Assembly: GCA_020628645.1 (NCBI GenBank)
Contig: JAHDES010000011.1
Span: forward strand, 54,242-118,241
Source of the DNA: Saprospiraceae bacterium
GTDB lineage: Bacteria > Bacteroidota > Bacteroidia > Chitinophagales > Saprospiraceae
Length of the DNA: 64,000 bases
Reading direction: 5' to 3'
The notes under the pieces are model-generated. The model was not told where the DNA came from. It was given only the letters and a program-made list of their open reading frames with translations, and did no database searches. The translations under genes were made by a program, and so were the position numbers. Shown piece after piece: positions 26,891 to 36,136 of the stretch (within the stretch, counting starts at the first letter, position 1; every line of letters begins with the position of its first letter).

Positions 26891-28657
26891 ATGAGTGCAA
26901 TTGTATCTCCCATACGAAACCCCTTAGTAACAGGGAATAAGTCGTATCACGATATTACGGAAGATTTGGTTTCACCAACCGAAAAAACACCAAGTGGATT
27001 GTGGGTCTTTGGATTGATGATCTCTTTAGGTTTGTTGACTTTCGGTGTGTTTTGCATCGCTTGGACGATCTGGTTTGGTATTGGTTCTTGGAATTTGAAT
27101 CGTACTGTAGGATGGGGTTGGGATATTACCAACTTCGTTTGGTGGATCGGTATCGGTCACGCAGGTACACTAATTTCGGCGATCCTTCTGCTCTTCCGTC
27201 AAAAATGGCGTACCGGGGTAAACCGTGCAGCAGAGGCGATGACGATCTTTGCGGTATTATGTGCAGCACTTTTCCCAGGGATTCACGTTGGACGAGCATG
27301 GGTAGTCTTCTACTTCTTCCCTTATCCAAATACACGTGGCCCATTATGGGTAAACTTTAATTCACCACTTTTATGGGATTTATTTGCGATCAGTACTTAT
27401 TTTACGGTATCCTTATTATTCTGGTATACGGGATTAGTACCTGATTTTGCGACCGTACGGGATCGAGCTAAAGGTATTCGTAAGCGAATCTATAATTTCT
27501 TATCTTTTGGATGGACAGGATCTGCGAAGCACTGGCAACGTTGGGAGTCTTTATCTCTTGTATTAGCTGGTTTAGCAACGCCTTTAGTACTTTCTGTACA
27601 CACAATTGTAAGTTTTGATTTCGCCACTTCAGTTATTCCAGGATGGCATACCACAATTTTCCCTCCTTATTTCGTAGCAGGAGCGATCTTCTCTGGTTTC
27701 GCAATGGTATTAACACTAATGTTGATTACTCGAAAAGTATTGCATCTGCAAGATTATATTACCATGGAACATATTGAGTCCATGAATAAGGTAATCTTAT
27801 TAACAGGATCAATTGTAGGGGTTGCTTATTTGACGGAGTTATTCGTTGCATGGTATTCCGTATATCCATATGAGCAATTTGCATTCTTCAATCGTGCATT
27901 AGGACCTTACTGGTGGTCGTATTGGGGAATGATGATTTGTAATGTAATTACGCCACAATTATTCTGGTTTAGAAGCATTCGTCGTAGTATTTTCTGGACG
28001 TTCTTCCTTTCTATCATTATTAATATTGGTATGTGGTTCGAGCGATTTGTAATTATTGCAACGACATTAGCACGAGATTACTTACCATCAAGTTGGTCGT
28101 ACTATTCTCCAACATGGGTAGAAATTGGTATCTTCTTAGGAACATTAGGAATCTTCTTCACCTTATTCTTAATCTTTACACGAGTAGCTCCAGTAGTAGC
28201 AGTAGCAGAGATTAAGAGTATTCTAAAAACTGGTGGAGATCAATATATTGGACCAAATGCAAAACCTCATCACCACCACTCACACAGTCATGGTCATACC
28301 ACTCATGCTCATAGTCATGATGATGGACATGGACACGATGATCATAAAGGTGGCAATGATGCAGCACATGGTATTGTAGGAGATGTGGCAGATGTAGTGG
28401 TAGAAAATGATGATTTGAAGAAAGTAGAAGGTATCGGACCTAAAATTGAAGGCTTACTAAATGATGCAGGCATTCGTACTTTCCGTCAATTAGCGAACAC
28501 AGATGTTGAAACCATCAAAGAAATTCTTGTGGCGGCTGGAAATCGTTTTGCGAATAAAGTACCAGATACGTGGCCCCGTCAAGCAGAAATGGCAGCAGAT
28601 GGAAAATGGGATGAGCTACAAGCGTGGCAGGACATCTTAGATGGTGGCAAAGAATAA
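26891..28657 (+). CDS. actC: Alternative complex III subunit ActC (NrfD-like quinol-binding membrane protein) with C-terminal extension
   Basis: Residues 1 to about 450 form the polysulfide reductase NrfD-type integral membrane subunit with about ten helices, the probable menaquinol-binding and proton-translocating part of ACIII. Typical stretches are GIGHAGTLISAILLLFRQ and FPYPNTRGPLWVNFNSPLLW. After the last helix comes a His-rich segment (about 455-490, HHHHSHSHGHTTHAHSHDDG and following). A helix-hairpin-helix module then runs from about 508 to 588 (KKVEGIGPKIEGLLNDAGI, later TWPRQAEMAADGKWDEL). This HhH module occurs on other Bacteroidota proteins, but I do not know it as a standard part of ActC. 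Core identity is certain and the extension's role unknown. Confidence 0.94.
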   Translation: MSAIVSPIRNPLVTGNKSYHDITEDLVSPTEKTPSGLWVFGLMISLGLLTFGVFCIAWTIWFGIGSWNLNRTVGWGWDITNFVWWIGIGHAGTLISAILLLFRQKWRTGVNRAAEAMTIFAVLCAALFPGIHVGRAWVVFYFFPYPNTRGPLWVNFNSPLLWDLFAISTYFTVSLLFWYTGLVPDFATVRDRAKGIRKRIYNFLSFGWTGSAKHWQRWESLSLVLAGLATPLVLSVHTIVSFDFATSVIPGWHTTIFPPYFVAGAIFSGFAMVLTLMLITRKVLHLQDYITMEHIESMNKVILLTGSIVGVAYLTELFVAWYSVYPYEQFAFFNRALGPYWWSYWGMMICNVITPQLFWFRSIRRSIFWTFFLSIIINIGMWFERFVIIATTLARDYLPSSWSYYSPTWVEIGIFLGTLGIFFTLFLIFTRVAPVVAVAEIKSILKTGGDQYIGPNAKPHHHHSHSHGHTTHAHSHDDGHGHDDHKGGNDAAHGIVGDVADVVVENDDLKKVEGIGPKIEGLLNDAGIRTFRQLANTDVETIKEILVAAGNRFANKVPDTWPRQAEMAADGKWDELQAWQDILDGGKE

Positions 28658-28705
28658 TAATTAATTTAGATAAAACTATAAATAATCATATAACGCAATT
28701 ATAAA

Positions 28706-29239
28706 ATGGCAACTGAAAGTAAAGAAGTACTATACGGTTTATATGATGATGAAGAAATCCTCATGGATGCAGTCCGTAAAGCAAAAGCGGATCATCTAGA
28801 AATTATGGATGTCTTCACCCCATTTCCAGTGCACGGTCTTGATCCTATTTTAGGCTTGCAAGAATCGAGATTACACATTGCTGGATTTGTCTATGGAATG
28901 ATTGGAACGCTTACTGCTTTCTTATTCATGACATGGGTATTCACCAGAGATTGGCCTATTATTTTTGGTGGAAAACCATATTGGTCAGTGCCTTCCTTTA
29001 TTCCAATTACGTTTGAGTTGACGGTATTGTTCTCAGCGATTGGAATGGTGGTATCTTTCTATACGGTATGTGGATTAGGACCTGGTGTGACGAATGAGGT
29101 ATTAGATGATCGTATCACAGATGATAAATTTTGTATTGCATTCCAAACTAATGGATCTTCTTCTGAAGACATCAATGGTTTACGTAGCTTCTTTAGTGCA
29201 ACGGGTGCTTCAGAGGTCAATACTAAAGTAATTTCATAA
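28706..29239 (+). CDS. actD: Alternative complex III subunit ActD (DUF3341)
   Basis: The 177-residue protein has the DUF3341 layout. A soluble N-terminus (VLYGLYDDEEILMDAVRKAK, then MDVFTPFPVHGLDPILGL) is followed by two membrane helices (AGFVYGMIGTLTAFLFMTWV and FELTVLFSAIGMVVSFYTV) and a soluble tail. In solved ACIII structures ActD lies beside ActC and stabilises the complex; it carries no cofactor. It sits 48 bp after actC in the conserved order actC-actD-actE-actF. Confidence 0.93.
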   Translation: MATESKEVLYGLYDDEEILMDAVRKAKADHLEIMDVFTPFPVHGLDPILGLQESRLHIAGFVYGMIGTLTAFLFMTWVFTRDWPIIFGGKPYWSVPSFIPITFELTVLFSAIGMVVSFYTVCGLGPGVTNEVLDDRITDDKFCIAFQTNGSSSEDINGLRSFFSATGASEVNTKVIS

Positions 29240-29278
29240 ACTAAAAACGATTAGGAAATTATCCTGATTTTAATATAA

Positions 29279-30166
29279 ATGAATATGCGAAATCTATTTT
29301 TTGCACTTGCAGTAGCTTCTGTTTTCTATCTTAGTTCGTGTTCAAATCCTAGCGGAAATGACAGAGGAACAGAGTATATGCCAGATATGTTTCACTCCAT
29401 TGCGTATGAAGCAAATCTTGACGATTACTACTATTATAATACATGGGGAACGAAAGAGGATTATGCAAAATTAGCACAGCCTCGTAAACCTGTTCAAGGA
29501 ACGATCCCACGTGGTCTTGCTGGTACAAAAGCCGCTAGTGCTTCTTCAACCATCAATATTCCTGTAAATGGAAGTGTACCTTATTATTATGGTAATACTG
29601 AAGAAGAACGTGCTCGTGCTACAGCTGAATTAATTAATAATCCTTATCCAATTGTAGATGAAGATATGGCACGTGCCGAAGAGTTGTACGACATCTTTTG
29701 TGGTGTTTGTCATGGTAAAAAAGGAGATGGTAATGGTTATTTAGTAGCAGAAGAAAATAAGAATGCAGTTTATCCTGCGCAACCTGCTAATTTCTTAACT
29801 GATGAATTTGTAGCTGCATCAAACGGTCGTTACTATCATGCTATTATACATGGTAAAAATGTAATGGGTGGATATGCTGATAAATTATCTTATGAAGAGC
29901 GTTGGCAAGTCATTCACTACATTCGTTCGCTTCAAGCAAAAGATAAAAAACTAGCCTATAGCAGTTTAGAAAATACATTAAATACTGTTGATGTACCTAA
30001 AGCAAATTGGAAAGCTGATCCAGTTGCTGCTGTGATAGAAGAGGTATTACACACAGATGGAGATCATGGACATGGTCACGAGCATGATGCAGGTCATCAT
30101 GAAACAGATGGACATTCACATGATGAGGATCACCATCACGATGGCGATCATGGTGAAGGACATTAA
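29279..30166 (+). CDS. actE: Alternative complex III subunit ActE, lipoprotein monoheme cytochrome c
   Basis: The protein has 295 residues. The signal peptide ends in a lipobox (FYLSSCSN), so it is probably a lipid-anchored periplasmic cytochrome. One heme site, CGVCH, lies in ELYDIFCGVCHGKKGDGNG, with NVMGGYADKLSYEERWQVIHYI downstream supplying the probable Met ligand. The last 35 or so residues are extremely His/Asp-rich (HGHGHEHDAGHHETDGHSHD and following) and look like a metal-binding tail; this is not needed for the heme role. The first six bases allow two ATG starts two codons apart (29279 or 29285). It hands electrons from ACIII to the oxidase or a soluble cytochrome. Confidence 0.93.
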   Translation: MNMRNLFFALAVASVFYLSSCSNPSGNDRGTEYMPDMFHSIAYEANLDDYYYYNTWGTKEDYAKLAQPRKPVQGTIPRGLAGTKAASASSTINIPVNGSVPYYYGNTEEERARATAELINNPYPIVDEDMARAEELYDIFCGVCHGKKGDGNGYLVAEENKNAVYPAQPANFLTDEFVAASNGRYYHAIIHGKNVMGGYADKLSYEERWQVIHYIRSLQAKDKKLAYSSLENTLNTVDVPKANWKADPVAAVIEEVLHTDGDHGHGHEHDAGHHETDGHSHDEDHHHDGDHGEGH

Positions 30167-30262
30167 TTCGAAGCAAAATAAAGAATCAAAAAAACTATCG
30201 TTCTTTGATCCATTTCTGAAAAAGAAAAAAATTAAAGAACTCAAACTATAAGCTTTTATAAA

Positions 30263-31588
30263 ATGACAGATTTTACTTTTGAAGGTAAACAAAGAACGCT
30301 TTTTCTAGGGATGATGGCTGTCGGTCTAGTTTGTTTAGTAGCGACATTCTTTGCAGAAGATGCTGGTCATCATGCGCGTTTTTGGTCAAATTTCTTGCAT
30401 AATTCAGTATTCTTTACAGGAGTAGCATTTACGTCACTCTTTGTATACTGTGCATTTACAACGGCTTATGCTGGCTGGTATACCGTGATGAAGCGTGTTT
30501 GGGAAGCCTATGCTCAATTTTTAATTGTAGGATTAGTCTTCATGTTGATAATAGCAGCAGGTGTGTTTTTACACTGGCATCATTTATATCATTGGGCAGA
30601 TGAGTCTTTATTAGATCCATCAAATCCTGATAAATACGATGCTGTTTTAGCAGGAAAATCTAGTTTCTTGAATAAATATTGGTATGGTATCGGAACTTTA
30701 CTAATTGTTGGAACTTGGTATGTTTTTGCAACTCGTATCCGTTCTATTTCTTTAGATGAGGATCGTTCTGGAACAACTGAATATACGCATCATAGTCGTC
30801 TACGTCGTTGGTGTGCAGCCTTCTTACCAATAGCAGGTTTCTCTAGTGCAGCGATTATCTGGCAGTGGGTTATGTCGATTGATTCACACTGGTACAGTAC
30901 CATGTTTGCTTGGTATACAACAGCTTCTTGGTTTGTATCGGCTTTATGTTTGACAATCTTGACCTTAATCTACTTAAAATCTAAAGGATACTATAATAAT
31001 CTTACAGACGAGCATTTGCATGATTTAGGTAAGTACTTGTTTGCATTTAGTATTTTCTGGACCTATTTATGGTTTTCTCAATACATGTTGATTTGGTATG
31101 CAAACAATGGTGAGGAAACGATTTATTTTCATACTCGAATTAATGAATATCCAGTATTGTTCTACGGAAACTTATTAATCAACTTTGTACTTCCATTTTT
31201 AGTTTTAATGCGTAATAGTACAAAGCGTAAATATGGAACATTGATCTTTGTTTCTGTAATGGTGCTTTTTGGTCACTGGTGGGATTTCTTCCAGATGATT
31301 AAACCAGGTGTCAATCCTCATGCTGGTGCACATGGAGATCACGGTGGGCATGCAGATCATGGGCATGGACACGATCACGCTCATGATGTAGCACATGCCG
31401 TAGCGGATCATGCAGAGCATGCTTCAAATTTTGCATCTGGATTTACTATTCCAGGCTTGTTGGAAGTAGGAACCTTCATTGGTTTCTTAGGATTATTCCT
31501 TTATGTAGCTTTTGCACAATTAGCAAAAGCAAAATTAGAACCTGAAAATGATCCGTATTATGCGGAGAGTTTACATCACCATGTGTAA
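30263..31588 (+). CDS. actF: Alternative complex III subunit ActF (quinol:cytochrome c oxidoreductase membrane subunit)
   Basis: This 441-residue integral membrane protein has about ten helices and resembles a second NrfD-like half, the ActC paralog expected at this place in the operon. Seen are the N-terminal TFEGKQRTLFLGMMAVGLVC, the conserved AIIWQWVMSIDSHWYSTMFA, and WTYLWFSQYMLIWYANN. A His-rich loop (about 352-390: HAGAHGDHGGHADHGHGHDH and following) separates the last two helices. The complex translocates protons through ActC and/or ActF. The gene is followed by 127 bp before coxB, holding a possible internal promoter. Confidence 0.93.
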   Translation: MTDFTFEGKQRTLFLGMMAVGLVCLVATFFAEDAGHHARFWSNFLHNSVFFTGVAFTSLFVYCAFTTAYAGWYTVMKRVWEAYAQFLIVGLVFMLIIAAGVFLHWHHLYHWADESLLDPSNPDKYDAVLAGKSSFLNKYWYGIGTLLIVGTWYVFATRIRSISLDEDRSGTTEYTHHSRLRRWCAAFLPIAGFSSAAIIWQWVMSIDSHWYSTMFAWYTTASWFVSALCLTILTLIYLKSKGYYNNLTDEHLHDLGKYLFAFSIFWTYLWFSQYMLIWYANNGEETIYFHTRINEYPVLFYGNLLINFVLPFLVLMRNSTKRKYGTLIFVSVMVLFGHWWDFFQMIKPGVNPHAGAHGDHGGHADHGHGHDHAHDVAHAVADHAEHASNFASGFTIPGLLEVGTFIGFLGLFLYVAFAQLAKAKLEPENDPYYAESLHHHV

Positions 31589-31648
31589 ATTCTGAACCAG
31601 TTTCAGTATTTTTTGTTAAAATTGAAAGTTTAAAATATTTTAAAAGCA

Positions 31649-31656
31649 TATTTTTG
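31649..31656 (+). promoter_or_regulatory. Possible internal promoter ahead of coxB
   Basis: TATTTTTG matches the -7 consensus 59 bases before the coxB ATG. The nearest TTG (31622-31624) is 24 bases away rather than about 20. This could allow separate expression of the oxidase genes; support is weak. Confidence 0.3.
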
Positions 31657-31715
31657 CTTAATGGGCTGATTCTTGATAGATAAAAATCAGAAAAGCCTAT
31701 AAAATTAAGATACTA

Positions 31716-33254
31716 ATGACAGCTTTAATCATCATTTTGTGTTTGATTCTTTTGTCCATCATTGCGGTACAATACGGTCGTTTCCGAGAATTATCGGCAA
31801 AGATTCGTGGCGAAGAAGCAGCTATGAAAGAAAGCAACAACCGTAATGCTGCTTTCGGAGTCGTTTTCGTAATTGGCTTCTTGATATTCTGTGTTGTTTC
31901 GGCATTGTACTATAGAAATTGGATGTTAGGGTATGGCCCTCATGAATCTGCTTCCGAACATGGAATTGAGTTAGATGCTCTTTTTGACATTACTTTATTC
32001 TTTACAGGAATCGTATTCGTTTTAACACAGATATTTTTGTTCTGGTTTGCTTATAAATACAGAGAAGAAAAAGGACGAAAAGCATTATTTATGCCACACG
32101 ACAATACATTAGAATTAGTATGGACAGTAATTCCTGCTGTTGTAATGTGTTTCTTAGTGGTGCGTGGTTTATATGCATGGAATGAAGTAATGGCAGATGT
32201 TGATCCAGATGAAGAGTATATGGAGATTGAAGCCTTAGGTCAACAATGGAACTGGTTAATTCGCTACCCTGGTGCAGATAATTTATTAGGGGAAACCAAT
32301 TATCGTTTATTCTCTTCTACGAATCCATTAGCTCAAGATTGGAATGACACGAAAAACTTAGATGATTTTCATCCAAATGAAATCGTTTTACCAAAAGGTA
32401 AAAAAGTACGAGTGCGTATCCGTGCAAAAGATGTATTACACAATTTTGATTTACCCCACTTCCGTGTGAAAATGGATGCCATTCCTGGTTTACCAACTTA
32501 TTTTGTATTTACACCAAGATTAACAACGGAAGAATATCGCGAGAATCTTAAACAATATCCAGAATACCAAGCCTTGAATGAAGATGGTGTACCACTTTGG
32601 GAATCGTTTAATTATGAATTAGCTTGTGCAGAGCTTTGTGGACGAGGTCACTTTAGTATGAAACGTATTGTTCGTATTGTAGAACAAGAGGAATATGACC
32701 GTTGGCTAGCTACACAAACTTCTTGGTATGAGCAGAGTGTAATGGGTACTGCGGATGATCCTTTTGGTGATTTAGCAAACTTGAGTGAGATTCCAGCATA
32801 TAGAGCTGCAATGATTGCTAATGAATTTAATACCGATGCAGATCGAGCTTTAGCGGCAACAGATGAAGCGGATAAAACAGTAATCTTAAAGCACGTTTAT
32901 TACGCAACAGGTAAATATGATTTCTCAGGTATTACAGAAAAATACTATTTAACACATGTAGCTTCTTTCTTGAAGAAAAACCCAGATGTGGTAATTGAAC
33001 TTTCAGGACATACAGATAATGTAGGAAGTGCTGAGGGCAATCAAGTTTTATCTGAAAATAGAGCAAATAAAATTGCAGATTATCTACGAGGGCAAGGAAT
33101 TGGCAATGAACGAATGGTAGTGGTAGGATATGGACAAGATCGTCCAATTGCTGATAATGCCAGTCCTGAAGGTCGCGCTCAAAATAGAAGAACAGAATTT
33201 AAAATTATAAGTCAGTCAGCACCAATTACAAATACAGAAACAACTGTTCAATAA
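31716..33254 (+). CDS. coxB: Cytochrome c oxidase subunit II with fused C-terminal OmpA-like domain
   Basis: The protein has 512 residues; ordinary subunit II has roughly 250-350. The N-terminal part has several membrane helices (MTALIIILCLILLSIIAV, FGVVFVIGFLIFCVVSALYY, FTGIVFVLTQIFLFWFAYKY, VIPAVVMCFLVVRGLYAW). The CuA domain has its His in LHNFDLPHFRVKMDAIPGLP and the full Cys/His/Met set CAELCGRGHFSMKR. From about residue 392 (KHVYYATGKYDFSGI) to about 505 an OmpA C-terminal domain follows, with the peptidoglycan-contact residues in LSGHTDNVGS (Asp) and LSENRANKIADYL (Arg), and ending QNRRTEFKII. In caa3 oxidases this position carries a cytochrome c domain; here it is a putative cell-wall anchor. 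Both parts are clear in one uninterrupted frame. Confidence 0.95.
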   Translation: MTALIIILCLILLSIIAVQYGRFRELSAKIRGEEAAMKESNNRNAAFGVVFVIGFLIFCVVSALYYRNWMLGYGPHESASEHGIELDALFDITLFFTGIVFVLTQIFLFWFAYKYREEKGRKALFMPHDNTLELVWTVIPAVVMCFLVVRGLYAWNEVMADVDPDEEYMEIEALGQQWNWLIRYPGADNLLGETNYRLFSSTNPLAQDWNDTKNLDDFHPNEIVLPKGKKVRVRIRAKDVLHNFDLPHFRVKMDAIPGLPTYFVFTPRLTTEEYRENLKQYPEYQALNEDGVPLWESFNYELACAELCGRGHFSMKRIVRIVEQEEYDRWLATQTSWYEQSVMGTADDPFGDLANLSEIPAYRAAMIANEFNTDADRALAATDEADKTVILKHVYYATGKYDFSGITEKYYLTHVASFLKKNPDVVIELSGHTDNVGSAEGNQVLSENRANKIADYLRGQGIGNERMVVVGYGQDRPIADNASPEGRAQNRRTEFKIISQSAPITNTETTVQ

Positions 33255-33357
33255 GTTAATTTTGGTCGGACGTTGATATATTAAAAACTAAATATAGACT
33301 AAACATTCAAAAAACGGTATAGTCCTATATTGGAAAAGAACGTAAAATTTTTTTGAA

Positions 33358-35205
33358 ATGGCAAATGTAGCTGTCCCAACACATGAAGATGACATTTTGA
33401 TACAGGAGCTTGGTTATGATGACCATTTTCATGAGCATCATGATGAAGATAAGTACCAATCTGGATTCATTGGAAAGTATATTTTCAGTATGGATCACAA
33501 GATTATTGCTAAACAATTCTTGATTACAGGAATGTTTTGGGCGATTATCGGTGCTTTGATGTCATTAGTTTTCCGTCTACAATTAGGTTTTCCAGAAGAA
33601 GACATGGCTTGGTTGAAACCCATCCTTGGTCAATGGATTACTGTAAATGCAGATGGTATTGGTGCACTAGATCCACAATTTTATTATGCGCTTGTTACCA
33701 TGCACGGTACGATTCTCGTATTCTTTGTATTAACGGCAGGATTAAGTGGTACGTTTAGTAACTTATTGATTCCTTTACAATTAGGAGCAAGAGATATGGC
33801 TTCACCAATGTTGAACATGTTCTCTTATTGGTTCTTCTTTTTGTCAGGAATGATTATGTTCTTTTCGTTATTTTTAAGTACAGGGCCTTTCTCTGGAGGT
33901 TGGACAGCATATCCTCCGCTGAGTGCCTTGCCGCAAGCCTCGACAGGATCAGGCGCGGGAATGACGCTTTGGACATTGAGTTTGGTTTTCTTTGTCGTTT
34001 CAGTACTACTCGGTGGTATAAACTACATCACAACGGTATTGAATCTTCGTACAAAAGGAATGTCTTTATGGCGTATGCCATTGACCATTTGGGCCTTCTT
34101 TGTAACGGCAATTTTAGGACTTCTATCTTTCCCTGTTTTAGTATCAGCATTTTTATTAATGATGTGTGATCGTGGATTGGGTACGAGTTTCTATTTAAGT
34201 GAAATATTCATTGGAGGAGAAGCATTAGATCACGTTGGTGGTAGCCCAGTATTATATCAGCACTTATTCTGGTTCTTGGGTCACCCTGAGGTATATATTA
34301 TCATCTTACCAGCGATGGGTTTAGTTTCTGAAGTATTGGCAGTACATGCTAGAAAACCCATCTTTGGTTATAAAGCAATGGTTTATTCTATTCTAGCAAT
34401 TGGATTTTTAGCCTTTATAGTATGGGCGCATCACATGTTTATGTCAGGTGTGAATCCATTTATTTCTAATTTCTTTGTGGTCTTTACTTTGATTATTGCA
34501 GTACCATCTGCGGTGAAAGTATTTAACTGGATTACGACACTATATGGAGGAAATGTCCGATTTACATCAGCTTGTCTATTTGGAATTGGATTCGTTTCTT
34601 TATTTATATCAGGTGGTTTAACGGGTATCTTTTTAGGAAACTCTGCGATTGATATTCAAATGCACGATACTTATTTCGTTGTAGCCCACTTCCATATTGT
34701 GATGGGTATTGCAGCTTTCTTTGGAATGTTTGCAGGTATATACAATTGGTTTCCTAAAATGTATGGTCGATTTATGAATGAGACTCTAGGAAAAATCCAT
34801 TTCTGGGGGACAATGATTGGTGCTTATGCGATTTTCTGGCCAATGCATTATTTAGGTATGGCTGGTGTTCCAAGACGTTATTATAGGTTTGATTCTTTTG
34901 ATACTTTCAGTCATTTCTCTACAATGAATCAGTTTATTACGGTGGCTGCAATTATTGTTTTTGCGATTCAAGTATTGTTTGTTATCAATTTCTTCTATAG
35001 CATTTGGTATGGTAAGAAAATGACTACTCGTAACCCTTGGGGAGCAAATACCTTAGAGTGGACAACACCAATTAATGCTGGTCACGGAAACTGGCCTGGT
35101 AATATTCCTTCTGTACATCGTTGGTCGTATGATTATGGTAAAGATGGAAAAGAATTTATTCCACAGCATTACCCAATGCAGGAAGGCGAAACAGAGGTAC
35201 ATTAA
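33358..35205 (+). CDS. coxA: Cytochrome c oxidase subunit I
   Basis: This 615-residue, twelve-helix heme-copper oxidase core reduces O2 and pumps protons. Metal ligands are visible: a heme His in YYALVTMHGTILVFFV, CuB/Tyr motif FWFLGHPEVYIIILPAMG with the A1-type Glu, the CuB His pair in IVWAHHMF, and the heme ligands in HDTYFVVAHFHIVMG. The D-channel Asp is in GARDMASPMLN. The GHPEVY form places it in type A1. The N-terminal soluble segment is rich in His and Asp (DDHFHEHHDEDKY), part of a His-rich pattern shared across this cluster. The start at 33358 (MANVAVPTHEDD) is the first ATG. Confidence 0.97.
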   Translation: MANVAVPTHEDDILIQELGYDDHFHEHHDEDKYQSGFIGKYIFSMDHKIIAKQFLITGMFWAIIGALMSLVFRLQLGFPEEDMAWLKPILGQWITVNADGIGALDPQFYYALVTMHGTILVFFVLTAGLSGTFSNLLIPLQLGARDMASPMLNMFSYWFFFLSGMIMFFSLFLSTGPFSGGWTAYPPLSALPQASTGSGAGMTLWTLSLVFFVVSVLLGGINYITTVLNLRTKGMSLWRMPLTIWAFFVTAILGLLSFPVLVSAFLLMMCDRGLGTSFYLSEIFIGGEALDHVGGSPVLYQHLFWFLGHPEVYIIILPAMGLVSEVLAVHARKPIFGYKAMVYSILAIGFLAFIVWAHHMFMSGVNPFISNFFVVFTLIIAVPSAVKVFNWITTLYGGNVRFTSACLFGIGFVSLFISGGLTGIFLGNSAIDIQMHDTYFVVAHFHIVMGIAAFFGMFAGIYNWFPKMYGRFMNETLGKIHFWGTMIGAYAIFWPMHYLGMAGVPRRYYRFDSFDTFSHFSTMNQFITVAAIIVFAIQVLFVINFFYSIWYGKKMTTRNPWGANTLEWTTPINAGHGNWPGNIPSVHRWSYDYGKDGKEFIPQHYPMQEGETEVH

Positions 35206-35222
35206 TTTAAAGATTAATTAGA

Positions 35223-36134
35223 TTGAACAATAAAGTGCAAATAAGAACAGCACAAGCTACTATTTTCGGTGGATTTCAACAGAAGTTGAATGACTATAAA
35301 ATGCTTTTCAAATTCAGATTAGCACAATTAGTCGTTTTTTCTGCGGTCATGGCTTATGTGATTGCTGTACCAGTAGCCTCATTCAGTTGGATAGCAGTAG
35401 TCGTTCTAGCATTAGGTGGCTTCTTGATTACAGCGGCAGCTAATACGTTGAATCAAGTCTTGGAACGTGATTATGATAAGATGATGAAGCGAACGGCTGA
35501 TCGTCCTTTAGCAACTGGACGTATGACTGTTTCAGAAGCAGTGATGTTAGCAGGATTTATGAGTTTAGCAGGGATTACTTTATTAGCATTATTCAATCCT
35601 TGGACGGCGCTGTTAGGCACGATTTCTCTTATTTCTTATGCTTTTGTCTATACACCTATGAAACGGGTATCTTCAGCAGCAGTAACAATAGGAGCTATTC
35701 CAGGTGCATTACCAATGGCAATAGGAGTAGTGGCGGTACAAGGTGAAATTACGTCTTTAGCTCTAGCACTTTTTGGAATACAATTCCTTTGGCAATTTCC
35801 TCATTTTTGGGCAATTGCATGGGTCGCACATGAAGATTATACAAATGCTGGATTTCGATTATTACCATCCAAAGATGGAGAACGAAATGAGCAGACGGGA
35901 TTACAGTCATTCATTTATTCGATCATGTTATTGATCATTAGTTGGATGCCTTATTTTCTAGGCGTAACAGGAATTATTTCGGCTATAGTTTTGACCATTA
36001 TTGGTTTAGCGTATGCTTGGTATAGCTGGGATTTATATAAGAAATGTACAGTAGAGGCAGCACGAAAATTGATGTTTTGTTCATTTTTTTATTTGCCAAT
36101 TGCTTTGATTGCATTGGTTATAGATAAAGTTTAA
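35223..36134 (+). CDS. ctaB: Protoheme IX farnesyltransferase (heme O synthase)
   Basis: A UbiA-fold integral membrane prenyltransferase of about 303 residues that makes heme O, the precursor of heme A for CoxA. Motifs seen are the first Asp-rich site NTLNQVLERDYDKMMKRTADRPLATG (N-x3-E-x2-x-D type), VYTPMKRVSSAAVTIGAIPGALP, and the second Asp-rich region HFWAIAWVAHEDY. The frame opens with TTG at 35223 and the first ATG is only at residue 27; alignment of the family N-terminus (KLNDYKMLFKFRLAQLVVFS) favours the TTG start. It begins 17 bp after coxA, and coxC follows 2 bp after its stop. Confidence 0.93.
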   Translation: MNNKVQIRTAQATIFGGFQQKLNDYKMLFKFRLAQLVVFSAVMAYVIAVPVASFSWIAVVVLALGGFLITAAANTLNQVLERDYDKMMKRTADRPLATGRMTVSEAVMLAGFMSLAGITLLALFNPWTALLGTISLISYAFVYTPMKRVSSAAVTIGAIPGALPMAIGVVAVQGEITSLALALFGIQFLWQFPHFWAIAWVAHEDYTNAGFRLLPSKDGERNEQTGLQSFIYSIMLLIISWMPYFLGVTGIISAIVLTIIGLAYAWYSWDLYKKCTVEAARKLMFCSFFYLPIALIALVIDKV

Positions 36135-36136
36135 TT

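Noticed and set aside
30057..30251. Overlapping +1 frame in the actE tail, extending into the gap before actF
   Set aside because: Most of it is a shadow of the His/Asp repeat codons read in another frame. The remaining Lys-rich end has no own start or ribosome-binding site.
33257..33264. TAATTTTG as a promoter for coxA
   Set aside because: No TTG about 20 bases upstream, and it overlaps the coxB end; likely chance in AT-rich DNA.
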